Under the pieces are notes generated by a model. The model saw nothing but the letters and a program-made list of their open reading frames with translations, was not told the DNA's origin and did not search any database. Source: BTUB01 sp963836585 (lineage in GTDB: Bacteria; Babelota; Babeliae; Babelales; Vermiphilaceae). Taken from it: a stretch of DNA of 64,000 nucleotides. The position numbers and the translations under genes are program-made. The stretch is from contig CAWIJV010000003.1 in assembly GCA_963836585.1 (NCBI GenBank), positions 526,927 through 590,926 on the forward strand, given 5' to 3'. Below, in pieces: positions 9,023 to 17,937 of the stretch. Numbering within the stretch: the stretch's first letter is position 1; every line of letters begins with the position of its first letter.

Positions 9023-10498
9023 ATGAATCCCAAAAGAATAATAATGAGTCTCGCGCTGATATCAAGTATGGCGCCGACTGTTTTCGCGCAGGATACGGTT
9101 ACCTGCGATTCTCATATGTTTGTGCCGCGTGGCGCCTCTACCGATCTTACCTGGATCAATGCGCTTACATTTTATGATATCCGTATTCGCGACTATGCAG
9201 ATAAAAAATATTTTTTTAATAGCATGACGATTTACCAGCGGGGTAGCAAAGATCCGGAACTGGGCTCCGCTTTTTTATTGGGTACGAGTAATACCGTGAG
9301 CGCCGTGCAAGGTGGTGGCGCGGGGGTGATTAATTCTTTAGAGCTTGGCTTGGCAAATCTGGCGCCGGCTACGCCGTTTAGCGGTTCGCTTACCATTAAT
9401 CCTGAAAAGAAACAGTTTACCTATATCGGTTATATGTATGCCGATCTGGGTGACTGGTGGTGCGGGCTCTGGGGTGATTTCACCTTCGGCGTGACCAATG
9501 CGCATCATCTGTTAAACTGCTGCCAAACAGGTACTACGCTTGGCACAATTTGCCCGGGCATTGAAACGATATCCGATGCGTTAGGTGGCAATACTTTAGG
9601 GCTGGAATACAGCCAATTCTATTGCAACACCTGTGCCGATGGCAAACGCAGAACCGGATTGGAAGATGTGCAGCTGCGCTTGGGATATGATTATACCTGG
9701 TGTGATAATAATCTGGTGGGCCTCTATCTGATTGGCACTATCCCATCAGGCAGAAGACCAACCGCACAATATATTTTTGAGCCGCTGGTGGGCAGTGTAC
9801 ATGCCTCATTTGGCGCCGGTTTGATTGCCGATTATACGCTCGACTGTTTTTGCGGAAATGATGACGCGAGCTTGGTGTTTATGACCGATTTTAACTATCG
9901 GTATGTGTTCAAGGGGCAAGAGTGCCGCACCTTTGATCTAACGAATAATGGACCGATGAGCCGCTATATTTTAGTGGTAAATGAGTTAGCGCTTGGATTG
10001 CCATTCCCGGCTGCTAATATTACCACCGTGCCGGTGAATGTGCAGCCAAGCAGTACCATTCAGTGGTGGGTTGCTGCCAATTATGAAGTATGTAACTGGG
10101 ATTTTGAACTTGGTTACAATCTCTTCTGGCGCGAACAAGAAAATCTGAAAACTACTGAAGTAAGCTGTTTGACCATTCCAACAACGGTGGGCGTTTATAA
10201 TTTAAATGGCTGCGGTGTGAGTCCGGTGACCGCTTCAACGGCCACCATGACCAGTTCAGGCACTGCTGATGCTACATTTATGCCGATCACTGCTGCCAAC
10301 TTTAATCTCGCTTCAGGCCTTGCCGGGCGTGTATTGACCAACAAAATATATGGTGCGGTATCCTGGACCGGATGCGCATGCAACTGTTTTGAATGGATGG
10401 CCGGGTTTGGCGGTTCCTATGAATTTGCCTCAAAGCAAAATCGTTGCAACACGTTGCAAAATTGGGCGATCTTTGGCAAATGGGCTATTGGATTCTAA
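9023..10498 (+). CDS. Cys-rich outer-membrane beta-barrel-like protein
   Basis: A 491-residue exported protein: signal peptide to about residue 22 (SMAPTVFAQD), then alternating hydrophobic/polar stretches rich in aromatic residues (YIGYMYADLGDWWCGLW, VQLRLGYDYTW, FGKWAIGF) that fit beta strands. It ends in a C-terminal Phe, the usual signal for outer-membrane insertion. I count 18 cysteines, unusual for a porin and reminiscent of disulfide-linked chlamydial envelope proteins. No specific family was recognised. The start has AAGGA seven bases upstream. The next gene begins 27 bases after the stop and is also Cys-containing and exported, so an operon is likely. Confidence 0.65.
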   Translation: MNPKRIIMSLALISSMAPTVFAQDTVTCDSHMFVPRGASTDLTWINALTFYDIRIRDYADKKYFFNSMTIYQRGSKDPELGSAFLLGTSNTVSAVQGGGAGVINSLELGLANLAPATPFSGSLTINPEKKQFTYIGYMYADLGDWWCGLWGDFTFGVTNAHHLLNCCQTGTTLGTICPGIETISDALGGNTLGLEYSQFYCNTCADGKRRTGLEDVQLRLGYDYTWCDNNLVGLYLIGTIPSGRRPTAQYIFEPLVGSVHASFGAGLIADYTLDCFCGNDDASLVFMTDFNYRYVFKGQECRTFDLTNNGPMSRYILVVNELALGLPFPAANITTVPVNVQPSSTIQWWVAANYEVCNWDFELGYNLFWREQENLKTTEVSCLTIPTTVGVYNLNGCGVSPVTASTATMTSSGTADATFMPITAANFNLASGLAGRVLTNKIYGAVSWTGCACNCFEWMAGFGGSYEFASKQNRCNTLQNWAIFGKWAIGF

Positions 10499-10525
10499 CA
10501 AACAATGATAATGAAAGGATACATT

Positions 10526-11242
10526 GTGAATACACGTAAAATAGTATTGATGGGGATAGCATTTATGGGCTTGCTTTCTCCCTTTATTGTCGATGCATCA
10601 ATACCATGCGGTACCACCGATTCTTCTACCGTCTTGAATGTGGGAATATTACCCGGTAATTTACCGTGGAGCGCTTTTACCGGCGCAGGTGTACCCGAAG
10701 GGTTTGATGTGCTTCTGATTAAAGTAGTTGCCGAACTTTTGGGATACAGTACGGTAAACTTTATTAGTTATGCCAATGCTGGGGCAGCCGAAGCGGCATT
10801 AGCTGCCGGAACCATTGATATCTATGCCAATTCAGGCGTCAATTTTAGTGCTATCCCACCTTCTCCTTACATTGGGGTAATCACCGATGTTTCCGGGCTT
10901 AACAGCGGAGCAGTGCGAGGATGGTTGCTGGCCGGCACCTGTTGCGATTTAGCGTTAGCGCTTGAAGTGTCGATCAATGCGGTGACAGATAGCGGCGAGT
11001 ACGCGTACATTTTACAAACACTGCGTTTGGATGGTTTAACCGGTGGTCTGCTTCTGGGAAGACCGGCAAGTGCTACCGGTGTTTTGCTTGATCCATTTGT
11101 ATTTGCGTCAAGTGAAGTGGGAACTATTCCACTTGCTTGCGCAACCGGACCGATTGCACAACTGCCGGCAACCAATTGCATTAGCAATTACTTGCAAGCA
11201 TCCTGCTCAGTAACGGTTGTTACCGGTGTGACGGGGATATAA
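10526..11242 (+). CDS. Exported solute-binding-like protein
   Basis: About 238 residues with a signal peptide (LMGIAFMGLLSPFIVDA). The mature start, LNVGILPGNLPWSAF and EGFDVLLIKVVAELLG, followed by AEAALAAGTIDIYAN, matches the layout of family 3 periplasmic solute-binding proteins. The second lobe is short and aberrant, and six cysteines are present, so ligand binding is uncertain. GTG at 10526 is preferred because AAAGGA lies just upstream; an in-frame ATG at 10505 has no such site. It follows the barrel-like gene and ends before a bidirectional terminator. No ABC permease or ATPase is nearby. Confidence 0.6.
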   Translation: MNTRKIVLMGIAFMGLLSPFIVDASIPCGTTDSSTVLNVGILPGNLPWSAFTGAGVPEGFDVLLIKVVAELLGYSTVNFISYANAGAAEAALAAGTIDIYANSGVNFSAIPPSPYIGVITDVSGLNSGAVRGWLLAGTCCDLALALEVSINAVTDSGEYAYILQTLRLDGLTGGLLLGRPASATGVLLDPFVFASSEVGTIPLACATGPIAQLPATNCISNYLQASCSVTVVTGVTGI

Positions 11243-11265
11243 AAAACCAAAAATGGCTTCATGCT

Positions 11266-11310
11266 AAAAAGAAGATCTTCTTGTTTGAGGATCTTCTTTT
11301 TGGTTTTTTA
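11266..11310. terminator. Bidirectional intrinsic terminator
   Basis: A 12-bp perfect stem, AAAAAGAAGATC (11266-11277) with GATCTTCTTTTT (11290-11301), loop of 12, then GGTTTTTT. It lies between convergent genes and has A/T tracts on both sides, so it can serve both the 10526 gene and yicC. Confidence 0.8.
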
Positions 11311-12198
11311 AACAATATTTTGTGTCTGCTCGCGCGCTTTTTCTAATTCAACCTTGATGTTGATTGCATGTGCGCTGATGATGGTATCAGCGCATTTGGC
11401 GGTGATCGTATTAATTTCGCGCGAAAGTTCTTGGAGCGTAAAATCGATGCGGCGGCCTTTTTCAACATCTGCTGAATTTAAAAAGGCGCTCAGATTTTTT
11501 AAATGATTATTAAATCGCACAATCTCTTCATGCACGTCGATTTTATCTAAGATGGCGTAGAGTGCATCTTTTTGTGCCTCGGCAAATTTACTGGTGTCTG
11601 TTTCCAAAAGTTTCATCGCGTCAGTTACTTTTTGTTTTTGTTGCTGCATCACCAGCTCAAATGCTTTTTCAATGCCCGCTATCTCTTTGGTGATGATGGC
11701 GATACGATTTTGAATATCTTTTTGAAGCGCAGCCCCTTCTTTGGTTTGGATCTCGATCAGTTCACTCATCAGTTGGCGCGCAGCGGTGAGCAATGCATTT
11801 TTGATCGATTCATCAAGATCGATGTCTTCGGTAATAAAAATGTTGGGCAGCATGAGCACATTGGCAATGGAGAGGGTGCCGTCTACTTTGAAATTTTTTT
11901 GAATAGTTTCCAAGGCGGCAAAATAGTTTTTGAGGGTAGGTAAAGAAGGCTCAATGGTGCCTTTAAACGCATTGGGGTTGCCCACATGAATCATGAAGGT
12001 GATGCTACCGCGGTACAGCGATTCTTTGAATAGCTTAACGAACTCAGTCTCGAGATTGTTGATCGGGTAAGGCAGCTTGCAGTTGGTGTCAAAGTAGCGA
12101 GAATTTAAAGATTTAAGGCTCATATTGAGCGGCACCTTCATATCATGCACGCTGAGCATTAGTGAGCGCATAGTAAAGCCGGTCATACTCCGAATCAT
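11308..12198 (-). CDS. yicC: YicC/YloC family endoribonuclease
   Basis: A 296-residue cytoplasmic protein, the normal YicC length. It begins with the family hallmark MIRSMTGF and has the LKSLNSRYFD and LYRGSI elements of the N-terminal domain, a long central coiled coil rich in Lys, Glu and Gln, and the C-terminal DUF1732 region with FTLQELSREINTITAK. Members of this family cleave RNA in Bacillus and Escherichia; the role here is inferred from that. It follows yebC in the same direction with 12 bases between them. Confidence 0.9.
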   Translation of the reverse strand: MIRSMTGFTMRSLMLSVHDMKVPLNMSLKSLNSRYFDTNCKLPYPINNLETEFVKLFKESLYRGSITFMIHVGNPNAFKGTIEPSLPTLKNYFAALETIQKNFKVDGTLSIANVLMLPNIFITEDIDLDESIKNALLTAARQLMSELIEIQTKEGAALQKDIQNRIAIITKEIAGIEKAFELVMQQQKQKVTDAMKLLETDTSKFAEAQKDALYAILDKIDVHEEIVRFNNHLKNLSAFLNSADVEKGRRIDFTLQELSREINTITAKCADTIISAHAINIKVELEKAREQTQNIV

Positions 12199-12210
12199 AC
12201 GTGTTCCTTT

Positions 12211-12924
12211 TTATTCAAGATTTGCGTAGACATTTTGCACATCATCAAGATCCTCAAGTGCCTCAAGCAGATCATACGCCTTTTTTGCTTGAGCTTCAGG
12301 CAATGAAAGAGACGTTTTGGCTACCCAATCAACTTCTGCTTTTTCAATCTTGAGGGGAATGGCAGCTACCGCGTGCTTAACGGTTTCTAGTGATTTAGGA
12401 TCGCAATAGATAGAAAAAAAATTGCCATCCTGCCTGATATCTTTGATATTAAAATCCATCAGTTTTTCCAGGAGCGCATCTTCGCTGATCATGCCGCTGG
12501 CATCAATCACGCCCATTTTTTCAAACATCCAGCTGACTGCACCGCTTTCAGCCAAGTTGCCCCCCTTGCCGCTAAAAATATGGCGCAGCTCGCCCACGGT
12601 TCTATTTTTATTATCAGTAAGCGCCTCTATAATGATGGCGCTGCCGGAGGGGCCATAGCCTTCATAGGTGATTGCTTCATAATGCACGCCCGGCAGTTCG
12701 CCGGTGCCCCGCTTGATGGCGCGGGTAATGTTATCCAGTGGCATATTGATGTCGCGCGCTTTTTCAATCAACAAACGCAGCCGCGGATTGCCGGCCGGAT
12801 CGCCGCCGCCGGTTTTGGCTGCTACGGTGATCTCTTTGATCATTTTGGTGAACGCCTGCCCTCGCTTTGAATCTTCCTTTTCCTTTTTGCGGCGTATCGT
12901 TGCCCAATGCGAATGCCCTGACAT
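12211..12924 (-). CDS. yebC: YebC/PmpR family regulator
   Basis: 237 residues. It starts with the family signature MSGHSHWATIRRKKEKED and contains GPSGSAIIIEALTDNKNRT and the three-domain YebC layout. YebC proteins act as transcription regulators and, in recent work, as translation factors at proline-rich stretches. ATG 12924 is chosen because AAGGAG sits before it and it matches the family start; a TTG at 12939 in frame would add five residues. It lies upstream of yicC as a two-gene unit. Confidence 0.93.
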   Translation of the reverse strand: MSGHSHWATIRRKKEKEDSKRGQAFTKMIKEITVAAKTGGGDPAGNPRLRLLIEKARDINMPLDNITRAIKRGTGELPGVHYEAITYEGYGPSGSAIIIEALTDNKNRTVGELRHIFSGKGGNLAESGAVSWMFEKMGVIDASGMISEDALLEKLMDFNIKDIRQDGNFFSIYCDPKSLETVKHAVAAIPLKIEKAEVDWVAKTSLSLPEAQAKKAYDLLEALEDLDDVQNVYANLE

Positions 12925-13033
12925 GAAAACTCCTTGCAAAGCTCATAATATTATTTTTTCTTCAGAATATCGTTTTACATGCAATGTGTCGAACCCCAAA
13001 AATTTGCTTTTCTACCCAAAGATCTTTAGAGTG

Positions 13034-13087
13034 ATGTTGGATTTTTGACCAAAATCATTTCGAAACATGTTGGATTTTTAACCAAAA
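13034..13087 (+). promoter_or_regulatory. Paired direct repeat, possible operator
   Basis: ATGTTGGATTTTTGACCAAA at 13034 is repeated with one change (G to A) at 13067, start-to-start distance 33 bases, about three helical turns. Each copy is an imperfect palindrome with TTGG and CCAA arms. The second copy ends ten bases before the start of the AAA/DUF4143 gene. Confidence 0.5.
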
Positions 13088-13096
13088 AGGAAATTT

Positions 13097-14446
13097 ATGA
13101 AGCGGATTATTGATTATTACCTGAGACAATGGAAAGCGGATCGATACCGCAAGCCGCTGATACTGCGTGGAGCTCGCCAAGTGGGTAAAACACACGCAGT
13201 GCGTCAGTTGGCATCATTATATACCGATTTTGTTGAGATCAATTTAGAGGATCTCCCTGAGGTTCGTCCTATTTTTGAAAAAAATCTGGATCCGTCAGGT
13301 ATTTTATTGGACTTGAGGATGATTACAGGTAAAACGGTTACGCCTGGACTCACATTGCTCTTTATTGATGAGATTCAAGCAGTGCCGCGCGCGCTTATCG
13401 CATTACGTTATTTTTATGAAAAGATGCCGGAACTTCATGTGATTGCGGCCGGCTCGCTGCTTGATTTTGCTATTGAAGAGGTGGGTATCCCTGTAGGGCG
13501 CGTGCAGTCTTTATATATGTATCCGATGTCATTTTTAGAATTTGTTACTGCGTGCCATGGCGCACTTTTCGCGAAAGAAATATTGTCGGATGCGCTTGAA
13601 AAATACATGAGTGAGGTTGCTAACAACAGACTGCTGGAGCTTTTAGGAGAATATGGGGCCATCGGTGGCATGCCGGAGGCAGTGCAAGTCTGGAAAAATA
13701 CTAAAGATCCGTACCGATGCTCGCGAGTTCATCATGCACTGCTTGATACCTATCGGCAAGATTTTTCAAAATATGCCAAAACCCTTCAGATAAAATATGT
13801 CGAGCTCGTATTTAAAAATATTCCCACTCAAATGGGAGAAAAGTTCAAATACAGTTTAATTGAAGGTGAGTATCGCAAGCGCGAACTGGCACCGGCCTTA
13901 GATCTGCTGGTGACTGCAGGGGTGGTGCATAAAGTGCATTACTCAGCCGGGCAAGGCTTGCCGGTGGGCGCGCAGATGGATCCACAAGATTATAGAGTGA
14001 TATTTTTGGATATTGCGCTGAGTCAGGCAGCACTAGGGCTTGATCTTGCCGGTTGGTTTTTGAATCCGGCGGTTGAATTAGTGAATAAAGGGGCATTAAC
14101 CGAATCATTTGTAGGACAGGAATTGCTAGCCTATAGCAATCCGGCCCGTAGAAAAGATCTCTATTATTGGCATCGCCAGGAGCGAACGAGTCAAGCAGAG
14201 GTTGATTATATTATTCAGCAGGGTGAAAATATTATTCCTATAGAAGTAAAAGCCGGTGCGGGAACTACGCTCAAAAGTATGCATGCGTTTCTTCAAACTC
14301 ATAAACGTTCGCCATACGGGCTTAGATTTTCCACACAAAACTATTCAAAGTATGAAAATATTTACTCGTATCCATTGTATGCGATTGCGCGCGCGGTAGC
14401 TGACGCCGAAACAAAAGAGGCATTACAGCAAAGTCTGCTGGCCTAG
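13097..14446 (+). CDS. AAA ATPase with DUF4143 domain
   Basis: 449 residues of the widespread AAA_14/DUF4143 (COG1373) family. Walker A is GARQVGKTH (residues 25-33), Walker B is LLFIDEIQ, and sensor-like AAGSLLDFA follows. The C-terminal DUF4143 part includes ALTESFVGQELLAY, the tract around YYWHRQERTSQAEVDYII and IPIEVKAG, a PD-(D/E)XK-like nuclease core. The family's biological role is not settled; it is often in accessory regions. Its 3' end overlaps convergent ruvB by 24 bases. A pair of direct repeats lies right upstream and may control it. Confidence 0.88.
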   Translation: MKRIIDYYLRQWKADRYRKPLILRGARQVGKTHAVRQLASLYTDFVEINLEDLPEVRPIFEKNLDPSGILLDLRMITGKTVTPGLTLLFIDEIQAVPRALIALRYFYEKMPELHVIAAGSLLDFAIEEVGIPVGRVQSLYMYPMSFLEFVTACHGALFAKEILSDALEKYMSEVANNRLLELLGEYGAIGGMPEAVQVWKNTKDPYRCSRVHHALLDTYRQDFSKYAKTLQIKYVELVFKNIPTQMGEKFKYSLIEGEYRKRELAPALDLLVTAGVVHKVHYSAGQGLPVGAQMDPQDYRVIFLDIALSQAALGLDLAGWFLNPAVELVNKGALTESFVGQELLAYSNPARRKDLYYWHRQERTSQAEVDYIIQQGENIIPIEVKAGAGTTLKSMHAFLQTHKRSPYGLRFSTQNYSKYENIYSYPLYAIARAVADAETKEALQQSLLA

Positions 14447-15448
14447 ATATTTTTGCTTAAGCATCGGCAGCCTTTTGGCCGGAATCTGGCGGCCGCGGGC
14501 AGTTTTTTCCAAATACCCCTTGCGCAATAAAAAAGGCTCATAGACCATCTCGATTGTTTCAGTATCTTCGCCGATCATGGCGGCCAATGTTTCCAGACCC
14601 ACCGGACCGCCGTTGAAATTCTCAATAATTTTGCGCATGAGCAAGATATCGATCTTGGTCAACCCATCTTCCTCGATTCCCAAAAAATTTAGGGCCATGG
14701 CCACGAGTTTCCCATCGATATGGGACTGGCTATTCACCTGAGCAACATCGCGCACTCTGCGCAGGATTTTTTTTGCAATTCTAGGGGTGCCGCGGGCACA
14801 CGTGGCGATAGCATGTGCCGCATCGGGATCAACGCCAATGGTTAAAAACTGCGCGCTTTGCATCACAATCTGTTGTAAATCATCATCGCTATAATAATCG
14901 ATGCGTTCGATGATGCCAAAGCGGCTGCGCAGTGGGGCGGAGATCATACCGCTTTTGGTGGTGGCGCCAACCAAGGTGAACGGATTTATGGGAAGATTGA
15001 TCGATTTTGCGCCGGCCCCTTGGCCAATAATCACGTCGACCCTAAAATGTTCCATCGCATTATAAAGCACTTCCTCCACGTTGGCCGGCATGCGATGAAT
15101 TTCATCGATAAATAAAATGTCACGCGGATCAAGGCTAGAAAGAATGGCAACCAAGTCTCCGGTGCGTTCCATCATGGGGCCGCTGCATATTTTGATGCCC
15201 ACTCCCATCACCTGTGCCATAATTTGTGCCAGTGTGGTTTTCCCCACGCCGGGTGGCCCAAAAAGCAGCAGATGATCAAGCGGCTCTTGGCGCATCTTGG
15301 CTGCGCGCGTAAATACCGAAAGTTTTTCTTTAAGTTCTTTCTGCCCCAGGTAATCATCAAAGGTTTTAGGGCAAAAATCATGCGCACGCTCTTCGGGCGT
15401 TTCTTGCAACGCGATGATACTCACATCAACCAATTCTTTTTTTTCCAT
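14423..15448 (-). CDS. ruvB: Holliday junction branch migration helicase RuvB
   Basis: 341 residues, the normal RuvB length. Features are the N-terminal FDDYLGQKELKEKL, Walker A GPPGVGKTTLA, Walker B DILFIDEIHRM, sensor 1 GATTKSGMISAPLRSRFG with the arginine finger, and the C-terminal winged-helix domain ending ARGRQIPAKRLP. RuvB drives branch migration with RuvA; neither ruvA nor ruvC is in the window. The 3' end overlaps the convergent DUF4143 ATPase gene. Confidence 0.96.
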   Translation of the reverse strand: MEKKELVDVSIIALQETPEERAHDFCPKTFDDYLGQKELKEKLSVFTRAAKMRQEPLDHLLLFGPPGVGKTTLAQIMAQVMGVGIKICSGPMMERTGDLVAILSSLDPRDILFIDEIHRMPANVEEVLYNAMEHFRVDVIIGQGAGAKSINLPINPFTLVGATTKSGMISAPLRSRFGIIERIDYYSDDDLQQIVMQSAQFLTIGVDPDAAHAIATCARGTPRIAKKILRRVRDVAQVNSQSHIDGKLVAMALNFLGIEEDGLTKIDILLMRKIIENFNGGPVGLETLAAMIGEDTETIEMVYEPFLLRKGYLEKTARGRQIPAKRLPMLKQKYLGQQTLL

Positions 15449-15541
15449 AATACGACTCTACTATTTTACGCATTTGACATGCATCACCAAATACATACAC
15501 TTATAATTTGTTAATTTTTTTCTTTACCTTTATAGGGGCAT

Positions 15542-15802
15542 ATGAAATATCTAAAACATCTAGCATCACTTTTCTTGTTTATTACTCTTCAGGCCCACGC
15601 GATGCAAGATAATCCTAAATCATGCAGCGATTGTTGCTCGATGGCAACCCTTGGTATGCGGGTGATCTATAAGGCGCCCGTGACATTAGCCATTTCTGCG
15701 GTTGAGTATAGTTGGCGCGGAACCATTTATGGTCTTGATCAACTAAAGCATGGACTCGAGCGGTTGGATGCATTTGTGGAACAAAAAGAAAAAACCGAGT
15801 AA
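15542..15802 (+). CDS. Small exported protein, function unknown
   Basis: 86 residues with a signal peptide (KHLASLFLFITLQAHA) and an M-Q junction. The short mature part starts with a Cys cluster (C-S-D-C-C) and then an amphipathic region that could contact the membrane (APVTLAISAVEYSW). The start has TATAGGGG upstream. It ends directly against the stop codon of convergent rodA. Unknown function. Confidence 0.55.
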   Translation: MKYLKHLASLFLFITLQAHAMQDNPKSCSDCCSMATLGMRVIYKAPVTLAISAVEYSWRGTIYGLDQLKHGLERLDAFVEQKEKTE

Positions 15803-16909
15803 TCAATCTCCCCAATAAAAGCGCCGTATAGCAATCGCATTAAAAAATCCCAAGCTCGCAAAATTTACCCACAGATTACACAATCCATAGCTGATAAACG
15901 GGAGCGGGATGCCTACGGCCGGTACCAGGCCCATTACCATGCCGATATTGATGAAGGTGGAGATAAAAATCGGCAGCACCAATCCCAGCGCTAGCAGTTG
16001 TACAAACGGCGAGCTGATGGTGCTCACAATCCACAAGCATTGCAAAAAAAGAATCGCAAACAAAAATATAATGCACAGCGCGCCAAAAAGACCGGTCTCT
16101 TCAGCGATCACGCAGAAGATAAAATCGGTTCTGCTTTCGGGTAAAAATTGTAATTTATTTTGAGTGCCTTTGAGTAATCCTTTGCCGATAATGCCGCCTG
16201 ATCCAATAGCAATTTGAGACTGTTCAATCTGATAGCGTTCCTTCTTACTATCACCATAGCCCAGAAACACCAAGACCCGTTGCTGTTGGTATGGCTTGAG
16301 CAGATGCCAGGAGAGAGGGGCAGTTATGGCGACCAATAAAAATCCATAGATAAAAAAATAACGGCTCATGCCGGCGCACCAGATCATAATCATGCCGGAA
16401 AATAATAGAACTAATGCGGTTCCTAAATCCGGTTGCTTGAGAATGAGCACAAAACTGATGCCCAGCACCGCAAGTACCGGTAAAAATTGTGCAAATGAAA
16501 ATGATAAGCTGTCTTTTTCGGTGTAGAAATAGTAGGTGGCGTAGGCGGGGAAGATCAGCTTGGCCAATTCCGAAGGTTGAATTTTGAAAAAACCGATATC
16601 AATCCATCGTTGGCCGCCCATAGCAAAGCTTCCTTTGATGATGGTGAATAGCAGCAAAATGATGATGCCAAAATAGATAAAATATCCCCACCGCATTAAT
16701 GCTCTAAAATCGGTCATTGAGCAGAGCAAGTAGATAATAAATCCGGAGATAATGCCGAAGGTCTGTTTTTTAAAAAATAGCGAATAAGGGGCTTCCGGTT
16801 TATACGTAGCACTGAAGACAAAAAAAAGGCCGATCGCGGTCAAGATTGCTATTACTATAAAACTAATCCAGTCAAAATAGCGAAAATAACGGCGCTCGAT
16901 TAAAAACAT
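15803..16909 (-). CDS. rodA: Rod-shape determining SEDS glycosyltransferase
   Basis: 368 residues with about ten membrane helices, in the SEDS family (FtsW/RodA/SpoVE), which polymerise lipid II into glycan strands. Key elements are GGQRWIDIGFFKIQPSELAK, LKQPDLGTALVLL (with the catalytic Asp in QPD), and FIFCVIAEETGLFG and VPAVGIPLPFISYG near the C-terminus. The RodA type is preferred over FtsW because of the length and the IDIGFFKIQPSE signature, with moderate certainty. The partner penicillin-binding protein is not in the window. Confidence 0.9.
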   Translation of the reverse strand: MFLIERRYFRYFDWISFIVIAILTAIGLFFVFSATYKPEAPYSLFFKKQTFGIISGFIIYLLCSMTDFRALMRWGYFIYFGIIILLLFTIIKGSFAMGGQRWIDIGFFKIQPSELAKLIFPAYATYYFYTEKDSLSFSFAQFLPVLAVLGISFVLILKQPDLGTALVLLFSGMIMIWCAGMSRYFFIYGFLLVAITAPLSWHLLKPYQQQRVLVFLGYGDSKKERYQIEQSQIAIGSGGIIGKGLLKGTQNKLQFLPESRTDFIFCVIAEETGLFGALCIIFLFAILFLQCLWIVSTISSPFVQLLALGLVLPIFISTFINIGMVMGLVPAVGIPLPFISYGLCNLWVNFASLGFFNAIAIRRFYWGD

Positions 16910-16915
16910 GGACAG

Positions 16916-17809
16916 TTACACGGTTGCTTGAAGATCCGGAAGCATTATGGTGCGCTCGCGCAACGGAATAAACCCTTTATCATTTACCACCAGTGGCATC
17001 GGCAGAAGTTGGTGCGCTTCAAGCGCTTGATAGAAGGCGGTATAAAGCGCGGTGAAGATAGATGAATTTACGTTGATCAGGTCAAGTGCCATTCCCGATA
17101 CTTGATCAATGGCCGAGCCGGTATTGAATAAGGTTTCATTCACCGCACTGGAAAGAGCCAAGCAGGTGTCGATGGCGTGCACTTGAGTAAATTCCGTTTC
17201 ACAAGGGATCGGATTGTTGCCTTGCGCAATGCCGGCAAAGGTATTTTTATACAGCGTTAGCTGTACAATCGAATTGGCCAGCGTTGTATCAGTTTCCGTC
17301 AACAGTTTTTGAATTCCGCGTGTGTTGGTAGTTGCCCAATTTTCCAGGCTACGCTGGCCGAGCATTTGCAGCTGTTCAATAACAACCATCACATGCTGAT
17401 ACGGGCACTCATTAATTTCTTGGGCGCACCGTTGCCATGCGGCAAGAAAATAGTTACGCGATGGTATAATCTCACTTTCAAGACTTTCGAGTAACTGGCC
17501 TAGCTGCTCACACAATGCAAGTGTGTTGGTCGCGTCTGGCTGATTAGTCATTTTAAAAGCAAGCAGTTGCGAACCGCGTTGCAGATCCATGAGCGTGCTA
17601 CGCAGCACAATCTCATAGTGAGAGGCGGCTACATCGTAATACAAAAAAGTGCCCACCAGTTCAAGCTCATCTTGGTTTAATTCTGCTATGCATGCATTGG
17701 CCCAGGCATGTGCAAACTGCTGCACATCGGTGATCACATGTTTGTGCTCTTCTTGAGCTTGCAAGAAAGAGAAGGTGAGCGCGGTGAGTAAAATAACTGC
17801 TTTTTTCAT
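16916..17809 (-). CDS. Exported paralog 1 of a tandem triplet
   Basis: 297 residues from the ATG at 17809, supported by AAGGA just upstream; reading further up would only translate a palindromic repeat. A signal peptide (AVILLTALTFSFLQAQ) is followed by an all-helical protein. It shares with 17938-18918 and 18932-19834 an early motif, here ELELVGTFLYYDVAASHY, and a C-terminal hydrophobic-V-x-D-x-G-hydrophobic motif, here PLVVNDKGFIP. No known domain was recognised. Position and resemblance suggest gene duplication. Probably periplasmic or secreted; function unknown. Confidence 0.65.
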   Translation of the reverse strand: MKKAVILLTALTFSFLQAQEEHKHVITDVQQFAHAWANACIAELNQDELELVGTFLYYDVAASHYEIVLRSTLMDLQRGSQLLAFKMTNQPDATNTLALCEQLGQLLESLESEIIPSRNYFLAAWQRCAQEINECPYQHVMVVIEQLQMLGQRSLENWATTNTRGIQKLLTETDTTLANSIVQLTLYKNTFAGIAQGNNPIPCETEFTQVHAIDTCLALSSAVNETLFNTGSAIDQVSGMALDLINVNSSIFTALYTAFYQALEAHQLLPMPLVVNDKGFIPLRERTIMLPDLQATV

Positions 17810-17855
17810 AGTTAATCCTTGAAAAGGTTCAATTACCTGAAGTTTATTATTTAAA

Positions 17856-17936
17856 GGGTTCGATACGATTGCTGCGCAATCACTCACCATGTGTAATTTA
17901 CACATATCCTGAGTAGCCCATAGGGCGTATCGAAGG
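17856..17936. repeat. Family A palindromic repeat, copy 2
   Basis: The outer stem is TTCGATAC (17859-17866) with GTATCGAA (17927-17934). The side hairpins are GATTGC-TGC-GCAATC (17867-17881) and GCCC-ATA-GGGC (17916-17926). ACTCA pairs with TGAGT inside. The centre is a private 8-bp hairpin, ATGTGTAA/TTACACAT (17889-17905), instead of the CGAACGG/CCGTTCG stem of the other copies. It lies between two of the exported paralogs. Confidence 0.8.
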
Positions 17937-17937
17937 A

